Shown: in pieces, positions 23,651-37,075 of the stretch
How the letters are laid out: each line of letters begins with the position of its first letter
How positions within the stretch are numbered: position 1 is the first letter of the stretch
DNA from: Epiperipatus broadwayi
Lineage: Eukaryota > Onychophora > Udeonychophora > Euonychophora > Peripatidae
Direction of reading: 5' to 3'
DNA: 64,000 nucleotides
Assembly (NCBI GenBank): GCA_028023455.1
Contig: JAQFVV010000071.1
Location: forward strand, 6,214,650-6,278,649
Notes under the pieces: model-generated
Seen by the model: only the letters and a program-made list of their open reading frames with translations
Databases searched by the model: none
What the model was told of the DNA's origin: nothing
Position numbers and translations under genes: made by a program

Positions 23651-26204
23651 ATTAAATCTTTAAAAAAAATTGTTAAAGCAACCAATTAAAAAAAAACATT
23701 GGCCTTTACAAAACTGAATACATCTGGTAATAATAATAAAATTACTGACTTTTTTTTAAGAAAATAAACAGCCAAAGTGTTAGGCTTTTATCAAAATTAA
23801 ATGCAATCTTGATGTTCTTTTTCTTCAACAACTTTTCTCTTCATGGGGACAACTCTTGTTATCAACAGACTTCATCCTTCTAGTTATTTAGATATTTTGT
23901 GAGTGTAAATCAACTTTCAAATAAATACCATCAATTCTATATAGTGTTACCATTTCAGATTCTCATTTAAGCACCTCAAACTTTAACCTTTCTGATTTAA
24001 TATAACAGGGGTGGCCAAGATGCTAACCAGTTGACCGCAAAGTCTCTGAAAGTTGACCGCATAATTCATTTTTTTTTGTAAAATTTGCAACTAATATATT
24101 TTAATACAAGTCTAAAACAATAATTTTTTTTTCTTGAATTTTTTTTTAAAATTCATGACCAACTCTAGAACATAATTATTTATAGTTAATTTAAAATTGT
24201 AATTTAATAAATATTTTATAAAGCGACATGGACAAATTTATTACTAGAGGGAGCTGAGGTAATTTGTATGACTCTTTTATTTGAATTGCTATTAACCTTC
24301 TTTTTTGCTCATTCTGAAGATTATAAATGTATTTTTTTTATTTAAAAAAATAAGCATATTGCTAATATACATTTTATTTAATTATTAGAGTGATATATAA
24401 ATATAGCACATATGTATCAATATATCATATGGCGACTTTACATATCACACAAACACATGCACTCACATATGCAAACATCCACAAGAAAACTAAAAATTTG
24501 CTTCACTTGGAGAAAAAAATAAGATAATTTGTAAACCAGTCTGCAAATAAACAATTAATTATTTACAAAGTACAATAAATGTAATGATGCATACCAAATA
24601 GCCCATGTCATGCAGCAAAGATTATATTCTATAAATAAAAATTCTTAGGAGACACTCTTGCTAACTAAATAGTTAATTGCATATGAAATATAAGTTTATT
24701 AAGATGAAGGAATAATTGAGGCTGTACAGTATGCAGATGTCAGCTTAGTCAGATCAGCATATGTATTGCCAAGCAATGAAAAACTTGCATTTTTCAAAGA
24801 ACATCTGATAGGCTGTAGACAATTTTTTTATAAGTGAAATTCTGAATTTTTTAAGGGCTTCAAACCAGAAAAAACTTTTGCTGGAATGGAAAAAAATAAT
24901 GGTTCAAAGTCCTAGTTTTTTTAGAATGTACTTATGAATAGGTGGTTTTTTATAACAGTTTTTAAAATACTCATAAATATTGGTGATGTTTTTAGAAGAT
25001 ACTTATGAACTGATGAATTTTTAGTTTTTTTTCTGGAAGATATGAACTATTGGAAGACATTTTACTATAACTACTAACTTTAAAGTGATTATTATAAAAA
25101 AAGAAATCTAATTTTTACATTTTGCACCCTCTCCCGGCCATTTTTGATTGCATTTTCATTATTTTATGTTTATTTTATCGTAAATTCATAGTTTTATTGG
25201 TATTTAAAATTTAATTCCATTCAAATCTGTTATTGACAGTATTTTTCACAAAAAAAAATGATTTTTAATTGTGGTCTATTGTATATAGTCCCACCTCTTT
25301 TCCCTTATATGGTGTTGCAAAGCATTCAGCTTTTGTTCTCCAGACATTTGTCAAAATCAGAAATCAAACCAAAATGTTTTATGCTTTTATAATAGATTTT
25401 GAATGTAAATAAGATTTCTCATAATTTTTTACGTCCATAATTAAGTTTTTGCATTAATTTACCTAAATATAAACTTTGATTTGAAAATTTTTAAATTTTA
25501 CAAGAAAAATAACTAAGGGAAAGAAGTGAATAACATTGACCGATATTCACATATCAATGACATTCGATGATAACTAGCAAAACACAACTATTTTTCATAA
25601 ATATTTGTGAATTTTATGATTACTTTTTACATTATATTGACTAATAATGTAGCTAGATTTAGAATTTTATTTAAAATATTTAATTTTGGATGAAAAAATA
25701 ACAATAGAAATGAATAATCAATGATCAAAATTCTTAAGCTACAAGAAATCACCGGTGTGTTCATATAATGATTGGTTAAAATATAATTCCTTTGTTTTAC
25801 TATAGGTTATTTTTCATATGTTTTTCTTATATTTTTCTTCAGTTATTAACATTATTTTAAATTTTTCATTACATTTAATCAATGTGAATGTAAAATAATT
25901 CAATTTTTAGAAGCTAAATTACAAACAATATTGTACATTAATATATTTCAGAAAGGAAATGGGCTAGATCCATATTTAACGTATCAAATCACTCAAATTT
26001 TTACTCAATCTGGTCAATAAGAAAATTCATCAGACAAAAGGTTAATCTTTTCAGTGGGGTTTGAGATCAAGTGTAGGAATTAAAAAATGTTATAGAAATA
26101 CTGATTTGTGTTTTTAACAATATTATATATACAAATTATTATTATAATTCTTTTGTACAATTATAAAAATACTCTTTTGCATTTTTAACAATATTATGTA
26201 TTAA
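23651..26204. other. AT-rich stretch, no gene recognised
   Basis: Near 23810-23900 there is weak similarity to 34870-34980 and 41180-41240 ('ttctttttcttcaa'). Nothing else supported on either strand. Confidence 0.45.
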
Positions 26205-26940
26205 GTGAAATACAGGCTTATTATATACCTGTATCAATATATGTAATATATAGGGTACATGAGCCCAGACTTTCACATGACCGACTGCTCACCACTCTAT
26301 CTCATATCACTGATACACTTGAACACATATATGTTGAAAAGATAAATAATCACCAATATATGTATTCCATGCTGAACCAGAAATCATCAGTTGGTCCAGA
26401 TTATCATCTCTACACATATATGCAATAAAAAAAAGATAGTCAATCTTCATGCCTTACTGGACAGGCTTCAATCTACTCCAACTCTTCAACCGTCTATTCA
26501 ATCGAAAATCTGATGATGGAACGCTCAAAGTCCACCCTGAGGCTGAGATTCTTGTCACACCCATGTTGATCTAAAGTCAATCTGACCCCTCATGTACAGG
26601 ACATAATCCATTTAATACATACATAAGGGATGGGCAGACCACATCTCTACTATGTAATAACTGAAATACAGGCCTATTATATACCTGTATCAATATATAT
26701 AATATATAGGGTGTATGAGCACAGACTTTCACACGACCCACTGCTCACCACCCTATCTCATATCACTGATACACTTGAACACATATATGTCGAAAAGATA
26801 AATAATCACCAATATCCGTATTTTATGCTAAACCAGCAATCCTCAGTTGGTCCAAATTATCATCTCAAATGTATCAGTGATATGAGATAGAGTGGTGAGC
26901 AATGGATCGTGTGAAAGTCTGTGCTCATATACCCTATATA
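26205..26940 (-). repeat. Repeat X with two direct end copies
   Basis: The block from 'atacaggcttattatatacc' through 'ttggtccagattatcatctc' (26210-26405) recurs at 26658-26855, with an interior (26440-26640) like that of the 17-18 kb element. A short inverted piece follows at 26870-26940. Minus-strand hammerhead-like motifs (near 26350-26395 and 26800-26850) keep helix II and helix I, but one lacks the standard GAAA (GGAA) and the other reads AAAA. Confidence 0.7.
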
Positions 26941-27701
26941 TTAAATATTATGTATTGTATATACTTATTATTAATAGAATTATAAACGTGAACTTTATTT
27001 ATTTATTCTTTTTGTTTCCCTTTCTCTTTTCTATCTGTCTATTAACGCTGACGAATAAGTACTAAGAATAATTACAATGTTAACTCTCTGATTAAAGTTG
27101 AACAATGCTAAAAACAATAATTTTAATAGATAATGGTTTATCCTAGAGTTAATGGTGATAAGAATAAAAGCTATCATTATTAACAAATATTGTTTTATTT
27201 TCTATTTCTGTTTTTATTTTAACAAGTTTGTACGATCTCTTAAATGTTTCCATGGCTATCTCTCAAATGTTTCCACGGCGACCATTGTATTCAATATTGT
27301 GATAAACAATAATTTTAAGAACATTTCTCCTCCCGCTACCTTGTTATAAAAATAACGATGTAATTTATTTAATATGAACACCTGTTATATTTATTTTTTA
27401 TATAAATAATGACATCTTATATTCATATAACACTAATAGCCCTAATGAGTCATTGTTATTTCTTTTTGTATACATTGATTCTTTTTTATTGCCTGTACAA
27501 GTAAACCTTTTGAAAATTAAAAAAACTAATTCTTAAAGAGGAAATTATTTGAATAGTTAATGATGTAAGATAGTATATCTTAAGTTACTGCAAATAGAAT
27601 TAAAGAAACTGCTTCTTCTATTGCTTGTCTAAAAGTTTGTGATGATGGTGATGTTTTAATAGTAATTATACGTTGTACTGTTTCTATAATCCAATATGGT
27701 C

Positions 27702-28544
27702 CTGTGGTATTAGAGCTGCGACATGAAGAATTAAATCAAAAACATATTTTAAAATCTACATTTAAAAAAAAAAACAATTTAACAAAAAAAAAAAATACGA
27801 AAAACATTAATGTGAAGAATGGTTAAAATGCGTGTTTAAATGAAATTGAGTGTGTGTTTGCACGTGCATATTCTGCATAATCTATTTTAATACTTTGTAC
27901 AGGCGTAATTACACCTGTATTTATATATATATGTGGGATTCGAACTCAGACTTTCACACGACCTACAACTCTCAGTGCCATCTTATATTGCTGACTCGCC
28001 TGATCACACACATGTTGAAAAGATAAATAATCACCAATATATGTATTTTGTGCTAAACCAGCACTCATCAGTTGGTTCAGATTACCATCTCCACACACAT
28101 ACACAATTAGTTCTCAGCTTTATATTAAGATAACCAATCTTCATACTTTAATGAGTACTGGTTTAGCACGAAATACGTATATTGGTGATTATTTATCTTT
28201 TCAACATGTGTGTGATCAGGTGAGTCAGCAATATAAGACAGCACTGAGAGTTGTAGGTCGTGTGAAAATTTGAGTTCAAATCCTGCATATATTATTTATA
28301 TAAATGCAGGTGTAATCCTGTACCACGTATTAAAATAGATTATGCAGAATATGCACATGCAACACACACTCAATTTATTTTAAACACGCATTTTAACTAT
28401 TCTTCATATTAATGCTTTTCGTATTTTTTTTGTTAAATTGTTTTTTTTTAATGTAGATTTTAAAATATGTTTTTGATTTAATAACCTAATTAATTTAATG
28501 ATTAAACGGTTATAATTCTTCATGTCGCAGCTCTAATACCACAG
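27702..28544. repeat. ~840-bp imperfect palindrome (X family ends)
   Basis: The arms begin 'ctgtggtattagagctgcga' at 27702 and end with its complement at 28544, with the centre near 28120. Each arm contains an X-family end: a minus-strand hammerhead-like motif on the left (28015-28080, G of GAAA changed to A) and a plus-strand one on the right (28152-28192, CTG of the first box lost, but GAAATACGTATA intact). The minus-strand sequence at 27935-27947 reads GAGTTCGAATCCC, a canonical-looking tRNA B box. Non-coding. Confidence 0.85.
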
Positions 28545-28624
28545 TATCTCTAATATTAATAGTAAATAGCTTCAGAAAAAAAGTTCAGTGGCTCGACTGA
28601 AAAACGATTTAAAAAGTACAAACT

Positions 28625-28785
28625 TTTGTCTACATTTTAATAATCTGGACCAACTGATGATTGCTGGTTTGGCATGAAATGCGTATATTGGTGAATATTT
28701 TATAGGTTTAAGTGTATCAGTGATATGAGATAGAGTGGTGAGTGGTGGGTTTTGTGAAAGTCTGTGCTCATATACCCTATATACA
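28625..28785 (+). repeat. X-family end fragment
   Basis: Runs from 'taatctggaccaactgatga' to 'ctgtgctcatataccctata', the same order as the X ends at 26.2-26.9 kb (in reverse). It contains the hammerhead candidate at 28649-28692. Confidence 0.7.
28649..28692 (+). ncRNA. Hammerhead-like ribozyme candidate with complete core (X family)
   Basis: Helix I is ACCAA (28649-28653) with TTGGT (28688-28692), five perfect pairs. The first core box is CTGATGA (28654-28660). Helix II is 28661-28675: TGCT against GGCA with a GGTTT-type loop and one terminal mismatch. GAAA is at 28676-28679. Helix III pairs A-U, U-A and G-U with a two-base loop (28679-28686). The cleavage dinucleotide is TA (28686-28687). 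All conserved core bases are present. Helix II is weak, so activity is plausible but unproven. Confidence 0.55.
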
Positions 28786-29139
28786 ACATTTTAATAATAA
28801 AAAGTACAAACTTTTTAAAACAGATTTATGTAAAATAACAAACCACATATGCATTAGTAAACATATGTTCCATTGGGAAAAAATGAAAATTGGGCAGAAA
28901 GGAAAAAGTACAAAGAAGTTGATCACATATGAGTGGTAAATAACCCTGTGAATCAATTCTATGGTATAATTCTTAAAGGTTAATTAACTCTGCTCTTAGA
29001 AAAAATGAAGAAGTGGAGGAGCCTCATAGATAAGCTCACAAATTCTCTATTAAGGGTCTCCTTTGTCAGAAAGGCCTGATTTTTTAAATATCAACACTTA
29101 CAAATAAATCAACTATTACTGGTCATGCTTTCATCACCT
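28786..29139. other. No recognised feature
   Basis: AT-rich. A 65-codon ORF starting upstream at 28742 runs through it, without recognisable sequence. Confidence 0.4.
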
Positions 29140-29540
29140 GAAGAAAAGAGGAAACTATTACCACTTGAAATGGTGTGTTATATGCTAGCCTATATGCTAT
29201 TACTAGCATTTGAAAGGCATTTTAACAATTAATATTAGATGATGGAAATAAGCTAGGTCTATGTTCCAATTACAAAAGAATATGAAAGTTTGCTATCTTA
29301 AAAAGACTATCTGATTTATCAAGTAACATAATGCACTATTTATAAAAACACTGATATATTAGACCCACAGCATTGGCAAATTAATGTTGGATATAGTAAA
29401 ATAACCTAATGGCAATTGACTCTTAAGCACTAAAATGGAAAGATAATCTCATATGGTCAATAATGCTGCACATTGATACCTTTTCCATATTTCTCAGGTG
29501 GAAATTGATAGTGAAGCATTTGATTTTTGAATCTATCACT
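29140..29540 (+). repeat. Dispersed repeat R3, copy 2
   Basis: Shares blocks with 30540-31020 in the same order: 'gatggaaataag', 'agtttgctat', 'attagacccaca', 'aattaatg-tgga', 'cca-atttctcag'. Non-coding. Confidence 0.7.
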
Positions 29541-30539
29541 CATTCTTATGTTGAACTGTGCAGAGTATCTCTGATGAATTCAACCCTTTACCTCCATCAT
29601 TACAGAAGAATCTATTTTAATTTTTTTTCATAAAAGTACCTTTCAAGCTTCTTTACCTGATAATTTACTAACTTTTTTGATCTTGTCATTCCATTTTAAA
29701 TTAGGTCAACTTTTTAAGACTACTTTTTACCTGGCAAATCAATTTTTTTATATGGCTATTTAATCCTTATAGCAATATTATTAATATTAGTTTAGCCACT
29801 AAACATCACATGATCACATTGATTACTCTGACTGACACTGAGTGGCACTACTATGTGGAGAGTTTTGTCTATTTTAATATGAGTTCAGATTCAAATCATT
29901 TATTTTTCTATCCCATAATAATTGTAATGTTTGCTTCAAATGTCAATCTAAATCTCTAGTTATACATTATTTTCTTTATATATTTATTTCATTCTATTTC
30001 TTTTAGTGATACCATACATACATACAATAGTCACTCATAAACCAATAAGGTCATTCCAACTCCAGGGGGGGGGACTGTTCTAGAAATGAGGTTTGCAATG
30101 ATTATGCCAACTAATCTATGACCCACAAATGTATTCACGTTAGAACAGGCTAATCTTTTTTCCCCCTAGTTGTTTAATATTTTATGATGCTGTCTTTTAA
30201 TTTCTTCAGTAAAAAACTTTTCTTTCTGAAATACTTCTATGCCATGTATAATTTTAACGCTCCAGTGTATTCAGTTGTTTGCTATATCTTTCTGATGGAA
30301 ATACTTGACATTGAACCTCTTTAGAATTTCTTGAAGATAATCTTTATAACATAAACAAGATATACTCCTGCCATGAAAATCATACTCAAGTTCATCATAA
30401 AATACCCTTTTAGAAATCTTGCATTCTTTCATTTATTTTACATCTTTAGTCCAATGAAGGTGTGTTTTTTATAATACTGAATTTCGTAATATCTCATCCA
30501 GCAAGCAGTACCACTGGCCAGCCCAGAAACACTTGAAGA
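29541..30539. other. AT-rich stretch with a Y-family end
   Basis: At 29800-29880 'cacatgatcacattgattac' to 'tgtggagagttttgtctatt' resembles a single end of foldback family Y. The rest is unrecognised. Confidence 0.45.
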
Positions 30540-31020
30540 AGAAAAGAGAAGAATAACATTTAAATGTTATTGCTATATAGCATCCCATATGATATTACTA
30601 ACAGTTGAATGTATTTGAAAAAGGTTTAAATTCTTAGTATTTTTCTAAAAATATTTACCAATTATGTTTAGTTGATGGAAATAAGTTGTGTCTAAATATT
30701 AATTATCAATCATATACAAAAGTTTGCTATTTCAAAAAGATTATTTCAATTAGAATATAAGACACAAAACTGATACATTAGACCCACATTTAAAGATTTT
30801 TAATGTATCTTTAAGTATTAAAATGCTGTGGTAACTTAGGGTAAGAAGGTATCATAAGCTTTATCAAATTAATGCTGGAGATAGTACAATAGCCTAAGGG
30901 CCATCAAGTAATTCCAAGATTTAAACTGGTAGGATAAACACGTAATGCCCATACTACTACACATTGAGATGTTTTCCATATTTCTCAGCTAGAAATTGAT
31001 TGTAAAACATTTAATGTATT
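30540..31020 (+). repeat. Dispersed repeat R3, copy 3
   Basis: Matches copy 2 (29140-29540) with a ~60-bp longer middle, and copy 1 near the start of the window. Confidence 0.7.
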
Positions 31021-31149
31021 TATATTGCATCAATAGAGTGCCAAAATAATACTTCTACACAATAAATTAGATAAAATAATAGTTCTATATACATCTTAGT
31101 TGCCATTGTTATTTTGCTGTAATGAAAAGTTAAAAAGAGCAACAACATA

Positions 31150-32220
31150 TTGGAATATGTATTGTACTTAAAGTTAATTTACATCCTCCAAATTGGTAAT
31201 CATCCAAGCTAAAAGTTTCTGAAGATTCTTCTATCCCTGGTTGATAAAAAACTTGAATTTTTTTTTTTAATATTAGTTATTAAACTGAAATCTTTAACTA
31301 TCACACACAAAAAATTAAATACATTCTGCAAATAGTCTTCTGGACAGACAGAAATAGCACAATCATCTGCATATTGTAAATACAGAATCCAAAAATATAA
31401 TTTTGTTTTTGCTTTTAGTTGATTCAAATTAAAAATTCCATCAAACCTGTATCATATATTAATCCCAAATTTTATTAAGTTACCTATAAATAGTTCCAAA
31501 GATAACTGTCTTGAAAATTGAAAACAATGTTGGAGTAAGGACTTATCTTTGTTAAACACCAATTTTTATTTCAAATGCCTCAGATTTATCATCTATTTTA
31601 ATAACACTTTTTCTTATTCCATTGTGTAGAGATTGTATAATACAAATAAATTTTGATGGATGACCAATTGATTTCTGAATCTGTTTGTTTCACTGAATCA
31701 AATGCATTTATCAAATCAATAAAAGCAATATATAAATCAATCTTTTGTGTCTGTTACCTTTTTTTGCATTTGTCTGACAACAAAAAAGATGAATATAGTG
31801 CTTCTTGATTCTTGAAAACCACATTGAGTTTATGATAATCATTCATCTATGATTCATCAAAATCTTTGAATCCACTTTACTGTAGTGAATAATAATAAAA
31901 TTCCATGATAATTGTTGCACTGTTGTCTATTCTCTTTATTTTTAAGAATAAGAATAATAGAAGCATTCTTAAATTCAAGAGGCATAACTATATAGATCCA
32001 TATGCTTTTTAAAAAATCCAATATTTTTGAAGCTAACATAACCACTATATTTTAAAGATTTTCTAGGTATTTTATCAGAACCACCAGCCTTTCTTTTTTT
32101 AAAATTACAAAGAGCTGTTTTGACTTCTCTAAATTGGATATTTTTATCCAAATCTAAATAAATAGAAAATGAGTATACCATTAAAAGTGTCACCTCAATT
32201 TATGTATCTTTATGCAAAAT
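31150..32220 (-). pseudogene. Decayed LINE reverse transcriptase (L2/CR1-like)
   Basis: Read from the minus strand: FKKRKAGGSDKIPRKSLKYSG (about 32108-32046, the 'KA-G-D-IP' block), MPLEFKNASIILILKNK and CNNYHGILLL (about 31989-31884), then 'DLI-AFDSVKQT' (about 31715-31685), 'NQLKAKTK' and LQYADDCAIS (about 31430-31345) with the catalytic YADD. Frames change several times and stops interrupt it. The endonuclease and 3' end are missing. The Asp-Asp pair is preserved although the gene is dead. Confidence 0.75.
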
Positions 32221-32492
32221 AATTATAGAGTTTTCAAAAGGAACTTTGTACAAACAGGCAAAAAAATGGAATACTGGTATATATATCAACATGACAACTT
32301 GACAGTTACATGAAGAATCATAAGAAAAAAATATATACCTTTACCATTAGAAATATTAATAATAAAAAGACCAGATACATATACTATTATCCAACACTAA
32401 AGGATTTCAAGTATCCCTTCTTCAATTCTGTATTTTACTGCATGATCATTTTACGTAATCAAAAGTTCTTTTATCAGATTTCTTTGTACACT

Positions 32493-32498
<6 letters not shown>

Positions 32499-32521
<23 letters not shown>
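32499..32521. repeat. Poly-T run
   Basis: At least 20 consecutive T, followed by 'acaagcgcgagcttagtcac'. It could be the A tail (minus strand) of a retroposed piece whose head is not recognisable. Confidence 0.8.
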
Positions 32522-32525
<4 letters not shown>

Positions 32526-32799
32526 AGCGCGAGCTTAGTCACATTAGTGACCAAGCTGATTTGTAAATGTTTGTTGATGTTTTTTATCCCTTAGCTTTAT
32601 TATTTCTATTTTGTTCCAAAAGGTATTTGGGTGCTTTCTTGTGTTTGTACCTTATGTAAATATGCATCTAGTTCACCATAGTGAAAATAGTGGAAATGTA
32701 CCGGCTGATGTATGCAAAGTTATCTTTCACATAGGATTGAAGGAGCATTTGAATAGTATACTTTCTATTTTTGAATAAATTGGGAATTTCAGCCTGAAT

Positions 32800-34260
32800 A
32801 TTATCTAATATAGGATAAAATATATATATATGTGACTGAGTTTCTGATTCTCTTTTGCAAAGCCTGCATACATCATCTATGTTAATGCAGTTCCTTTTAT
32901 AACAAAAGAAATTTAGAGTTGGTAGTACTTCTAAGTTTAGAGTCGTAAGTACTTCTATGTTTAGAAGTCATAGTATTTCAGTTTTAGTGACCAGTATTTG
33001 AATTTTTTTGTTATTTGTTGTTTATATTTAAAAAAAGTTTATTATTGTTATTTCAAGATGGAGGATAGATTAGTATGTATATTTTCCAGTAGCTATACTT
33101 AGTTTTCTGTGTCCAGATCACTGAATTTATGATATTTAGCCATGTGGAGCAAAGAATGTTTAAATGACCAGTAATTAGTGGTAGTTTGTCTGTTGTTGTG
33201 ATTTTATAAATTACTTCAAGATATGGAAATAATAACCTTATGCATGATGTAATTAAATTGATGGTTTTATGAGTTGAAAATATTTTTATTGTATGTAATC
33301 CTAATCCATTTTGCACTAGGGAATTTTGAATTTGTTTAATTGATATTGTAGACATCCCCTCCCCACAATATTTTTCTATATAGGCTATCAATTTTTAATG
33401 TGAAGGCTTTGCTGTATATAATTATTGGGGTGTAGTATGAAATTCTAGTCATCACTAAAAGATTAAATAGTACTACTTTTGCATATAGTGAAATGTAGGA
33501 TTTTGAGAGTGAAATGATTATTTTCTCAGTTTTATTTATTAGTCCCTTTGGATTTGTAAGCGCATTTCCATGTTGCTTAAAAAAAAGAAAACCCAAAAAA
33601 GAGCTGTGTCCCTTTGAAATATTCTTCACCATAGTGTCCTGTATATATTAAATATGCATTTGACTTCTCCATATTGAATTCATGCTTATATTTTTTTTGT
33701 ATAAATTTGGAGAATTTTTATTAATTTTGGAATTTGTTTAGATGCTAGAAACACAGATATATCATACATATGTGCTACATGTGGAATATTTGTTTTTAAT
33801 TCTGATATGAATACCAATGGATTGATGTATCATGTGAATAGTAGGGCACTTAATGGCGATCCTTGTGAAATTAAACAAAGTGGGTTAAAAGATGGTGAAT
33901 ATTTACCGTTGAGGCTAATTTGTATTTTCCTGCTCAGAAGTAGATTTGTAATCAAATATATTAGTGAAGTTGATGTTTTTATTAGTTCATTGATTAGTAG
34001 ATCAATTTTGTACCGTATCAGATACAGATTTTATGTCTAGTTTCACTGCAAACCACCCATATTTTCTTAGTAGTTCCGACTGAATCTATTACTGTTTTAA
34101 ACAGAAATGCAGCCCTTTTTGGTGAACTGCAATCTTGAGAGTTGTGACAATATATAGGGTTGAATTTTTCCCTTGGTCACTGACTCTAATACTTTAATGC
34201 CAAATGGACTCATTGATATTGGTCTGAGATTTGTAAGTGTGGATATGTTTTTTTTGTTTT
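32800..34260 (-). pseudogene. Second minus-strand LINE relic (RT palm to C-terminal zinc motif)
   Basis: Minus strand, in order: 'ISQGSPLSALLF' (about 33870-33835, the RT QG-PLS-LLF block); a long piece around 33632-33336 ending in LYRKILWGG; then QIQNSLVQNGLGLHTIK (about 33330-33280), the thumb-type 'GGLGL' region; and near 32875-32840 'INIDDVCRLCKRESETQ', the Cys-x2-Cys start of the zinc motif found at the C terminus of many LINE proteins. Stops and frame changes are frequent. A different copy from 31.15-32.22 kb, because both contain RT blocks. Confidence 0.7.
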
Positions 34261-34274
34261 TTCATGAATGGCAT

Positions 34275-34400
34275 CAGAGAAAATAGAGCCGTAATATTCA
34301 CTACATTTTGTTCAAAGCCCCTCATTTACAGCATATATAAATAGCTCTCATTTTATTGATAAGCTTTGACTACAGTAGAATATGTATTGTCAATGACTGA
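34275..34400 (+). repeat. Dispersed repeat V, copy 2
   Basis: 'gagccgtaatattcactaca', 'ttcaaagcccctca' and 'atagctctcattttattgat' match copies at 21955 and 38575. Confidence 0.6.
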
Positions 34401-35039
34401 ATGATGTACTTTTCTATGTGGTAGTATATATGTATAAATTAAGATTTTATTATTAACAAAATTTAAAAAAAGTAATGTCATTATTAATATTAAACTAAGA
34501 TACATCTATATACATATATACTGTGTGTGTTGTCTCATCCTCATTCATTCAAAAAATAGAAATAATAACAAACTACTATCTTGTTAAAATAATCAAAATA
34601 AGAGTCATAGATCATATGAATCAATTCTCTGAAGCTTGTAAGATATACACAATGAGCTTTTGCCAATTGGTCAACAAGCTTTGTAATAAATGCTTATCCA
34701 GAGAAAGAATTTAAGATATCTCTGTCAGGAAATGCCCCTCTAACCTCTGACCATGGTTTCATGCTTTGGCACTCCTCAGAGAGGTGCTAGGGTAGCTTCA
34801 GACACTAGATCTAAAAATACCAACCCAAATAAAGTGAAATGTCAGACATTCATTGTAATTAAATATGCTCTGGACAATATTCTTTTTCTTCAATAACTGT
34901 TTTTCTTTCAATAGAACTAAATAACAGTCTTGTTATAATTAAACTATGGTCTCTAATTGTTTTGATATTTTCAATGTAAGCCAAGAAAGCAGTAATAATA
35001 AATACGATCAACTCCAGTGTTCTGAGATAAAAAAATGGC
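34401..35039. other. No gene; weak repeat similarity
   Basis: At 34870-34980 it resembles 23810-23900. Nothing else recognised. Confidence 0.4.
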
Positions 35040-36160
35040 GGCTCCAGTATTGTAAAATTTATTAAATTTATGAAATTTTAATGTACTTTTTGTTATTTAT
35101 ATTTTTTATTGGCAGTTTACATTATTTTTTGGATAGCATATAATGGGAAAAGTTTATATTGATGTAGAATCTATAACAGCTTCATTGTAAAACTTTATAA
35201 ATTATAATTTCATTCATTCAAGTATCACATGGAAGATTTTGTTGAGTAAAAGTATTAATGTGATGTGATGTGATGTACTGTGGCTTCTCCTTAAATGAAG
35301 TCAAGAATCTCTCAGCAATTATGTTCTTAACATTGTACTTTTATTGCTATCTGTTGAGAGATTTCACTATTTTTCTATTTTAAAAAATTGGCAAAGTTGC
35401 AATCCAAGATATACTGATATATTAATTTTAAAAAAACCTGAAGAGATCAGTATTTTTAAATGGACTGTGATGTCAAAGTAATTTTGTCCAGCCTTCATGT
35501 GCTTAATGCCTTTTCTTCTTTGATCTCAAGAGCATTTTCAAGATTACTTCAAAAAGATTTTTGAAATAGAAGAAATGCTGATATTTTAATAATAAGATTT
35601 ATGATTATTTTTACACAATAATTGTAGAAGAATTATTAAAAAACAAAAGTATACATAATTGCACTTTTATTTTATATGTAAATATTGTAGAATAAAGTAA
35701 ACAAAGGTTATTGGAATCACTATACCTTGTAAAACTGATTGTTAAAATTTATTATCAACAACATGTTAAGATCTTTTAGGATATTTTATAAATTATAAAG
35801 CAGTTTTAATACTTTAAAACAGAACTTTATAAATATATCAGGGATCAACATTTATTCATTCACATTTTAAAAAATAAATTTCATTCACTGACTTCACTCC
35901 TTCTGACTATTTAATAATGAAAACATTCTCTGTTCTTTATTATTATTATTTTTCAAAATTTGCAAATTCAAATATGATTATTACAGAATTTTTATAATGC
36001 AGAATAACAATAATGTTGAATGATACCACAAGGGGAACAATGCAAATGTCACTGCCAGAAGGTTAATACATTTTGTCATTCTGCTCTAACATCATATGTG
36101 TAAGCTTGAGTAATCAATGAACATTATTTGGTAATACCAACCAGACCTCTAGTTTACAAT
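35040..36160 (+). repeat. Dispersed AT-rich repeat R2, copy 1
   Basis: Shares with 61830-62480 the order 'gtccagcctccat' type block, 'gcacttttattttat', 'aaattataaagcagttttaa', 'aaatttgcaaattcaaatat', and 'accacaaggggaacaatgca'. Other copies are at 46.05-46.96, 47.08-47.79 and 53.14-54.03 kb. Non-coding. Confidence 0.65.
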
Positions 36161-36832
36161 AACAATAGACAGTATGTGAACTTCTTCTTTAGTTTTAGTA
36201 AAATGTATTTTCAAGTTATTATCTTTACTAAACCATCTTCTAGATTAATAATGTTTAGTCCAAGTCATAATGTGTCTGATTAATTTTTGGCATTTTTTTT
36301 TGTTTTTATTCAGGAAACATAATGATGATCAGTTAAAATATATTTGACTTAAGATAATCATGTACTTTTAAACATGTTTGTGAATAACATAGATCTTATT
36401 AAAATAAGCAATCTAGATAAATATTCTTTAAGGTGTGTATATATAAATATTAAGTATGCATAGCTTAATGTATATGAAATTTAAGCATAATAACAATACC
36501 TAAGGAGCTATGTGTAAATAACACTCATATGTCACTTCTGTTCTTTTCTTTGCATGTTATTTATGCATAACTTCTGAGGGTGATGCCATCTTTATTTAAA
36601 TTTTATGTGTGTATATCAGTAAACAATATTTAGACAGCTCACAATAGGTTGAAAGCTTGTTCACCATCTTTCTTTAAACAATACCTATCAAAATAGTCAA
36701 ATATTAAGTAGAGGATTTATGTTTCGTGTTGCTGTTTTATCATCTAGCTAAAAATAGTCAGATATTTATTTACTAACCAATATATCATACCATTTACAAC
36801 TTTCTTAACCATCTTATTAATACCCTTTATTT

Positions 36833-36886
36833 ATATCAAAACTGACAGTTTCGACTGTCCTGCAGTCATCATCAGAGCTACAATAT
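36833..36886 (-). ncRNA. Hammerhead-like motif Z, left copy
   Basis: Minus strand: helix I ATATTGTAGCT against AGTTTTGATAT (ten of eleven pairs counting G-U), CTGATGA, one extra T, helix II GACTG/CAGTC with loop CAGGA, GAAA, CTG, TC at the cleavage site. Mirror image of the right-hand copy. Confidence 0.58.
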
Positions 36887-37075
36887 TCAAATATATAATT
36901 AATACACTTATACACATATTCATATACATAATTAAATACACAAAATAAATATACATTTTGACCTGACCATTACAAAATGGGAAAATTTATAGGTATCAGG
37001 TTAAAATGCATATTTATTTTGTGTATTTAATTATGTATATGAATATGTGTATAAGTTTATTAATTATATATTTGA

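Noticed and set aside
29140-29200. CTGAAGA ... CCACTTGAAATGG in repeat R3 as a hammerhead
   Set aside because: A five-of-six-pair helix II exists but no helix I or cleavage site could be placed, and the second R3 copy does not preserve the boxes.
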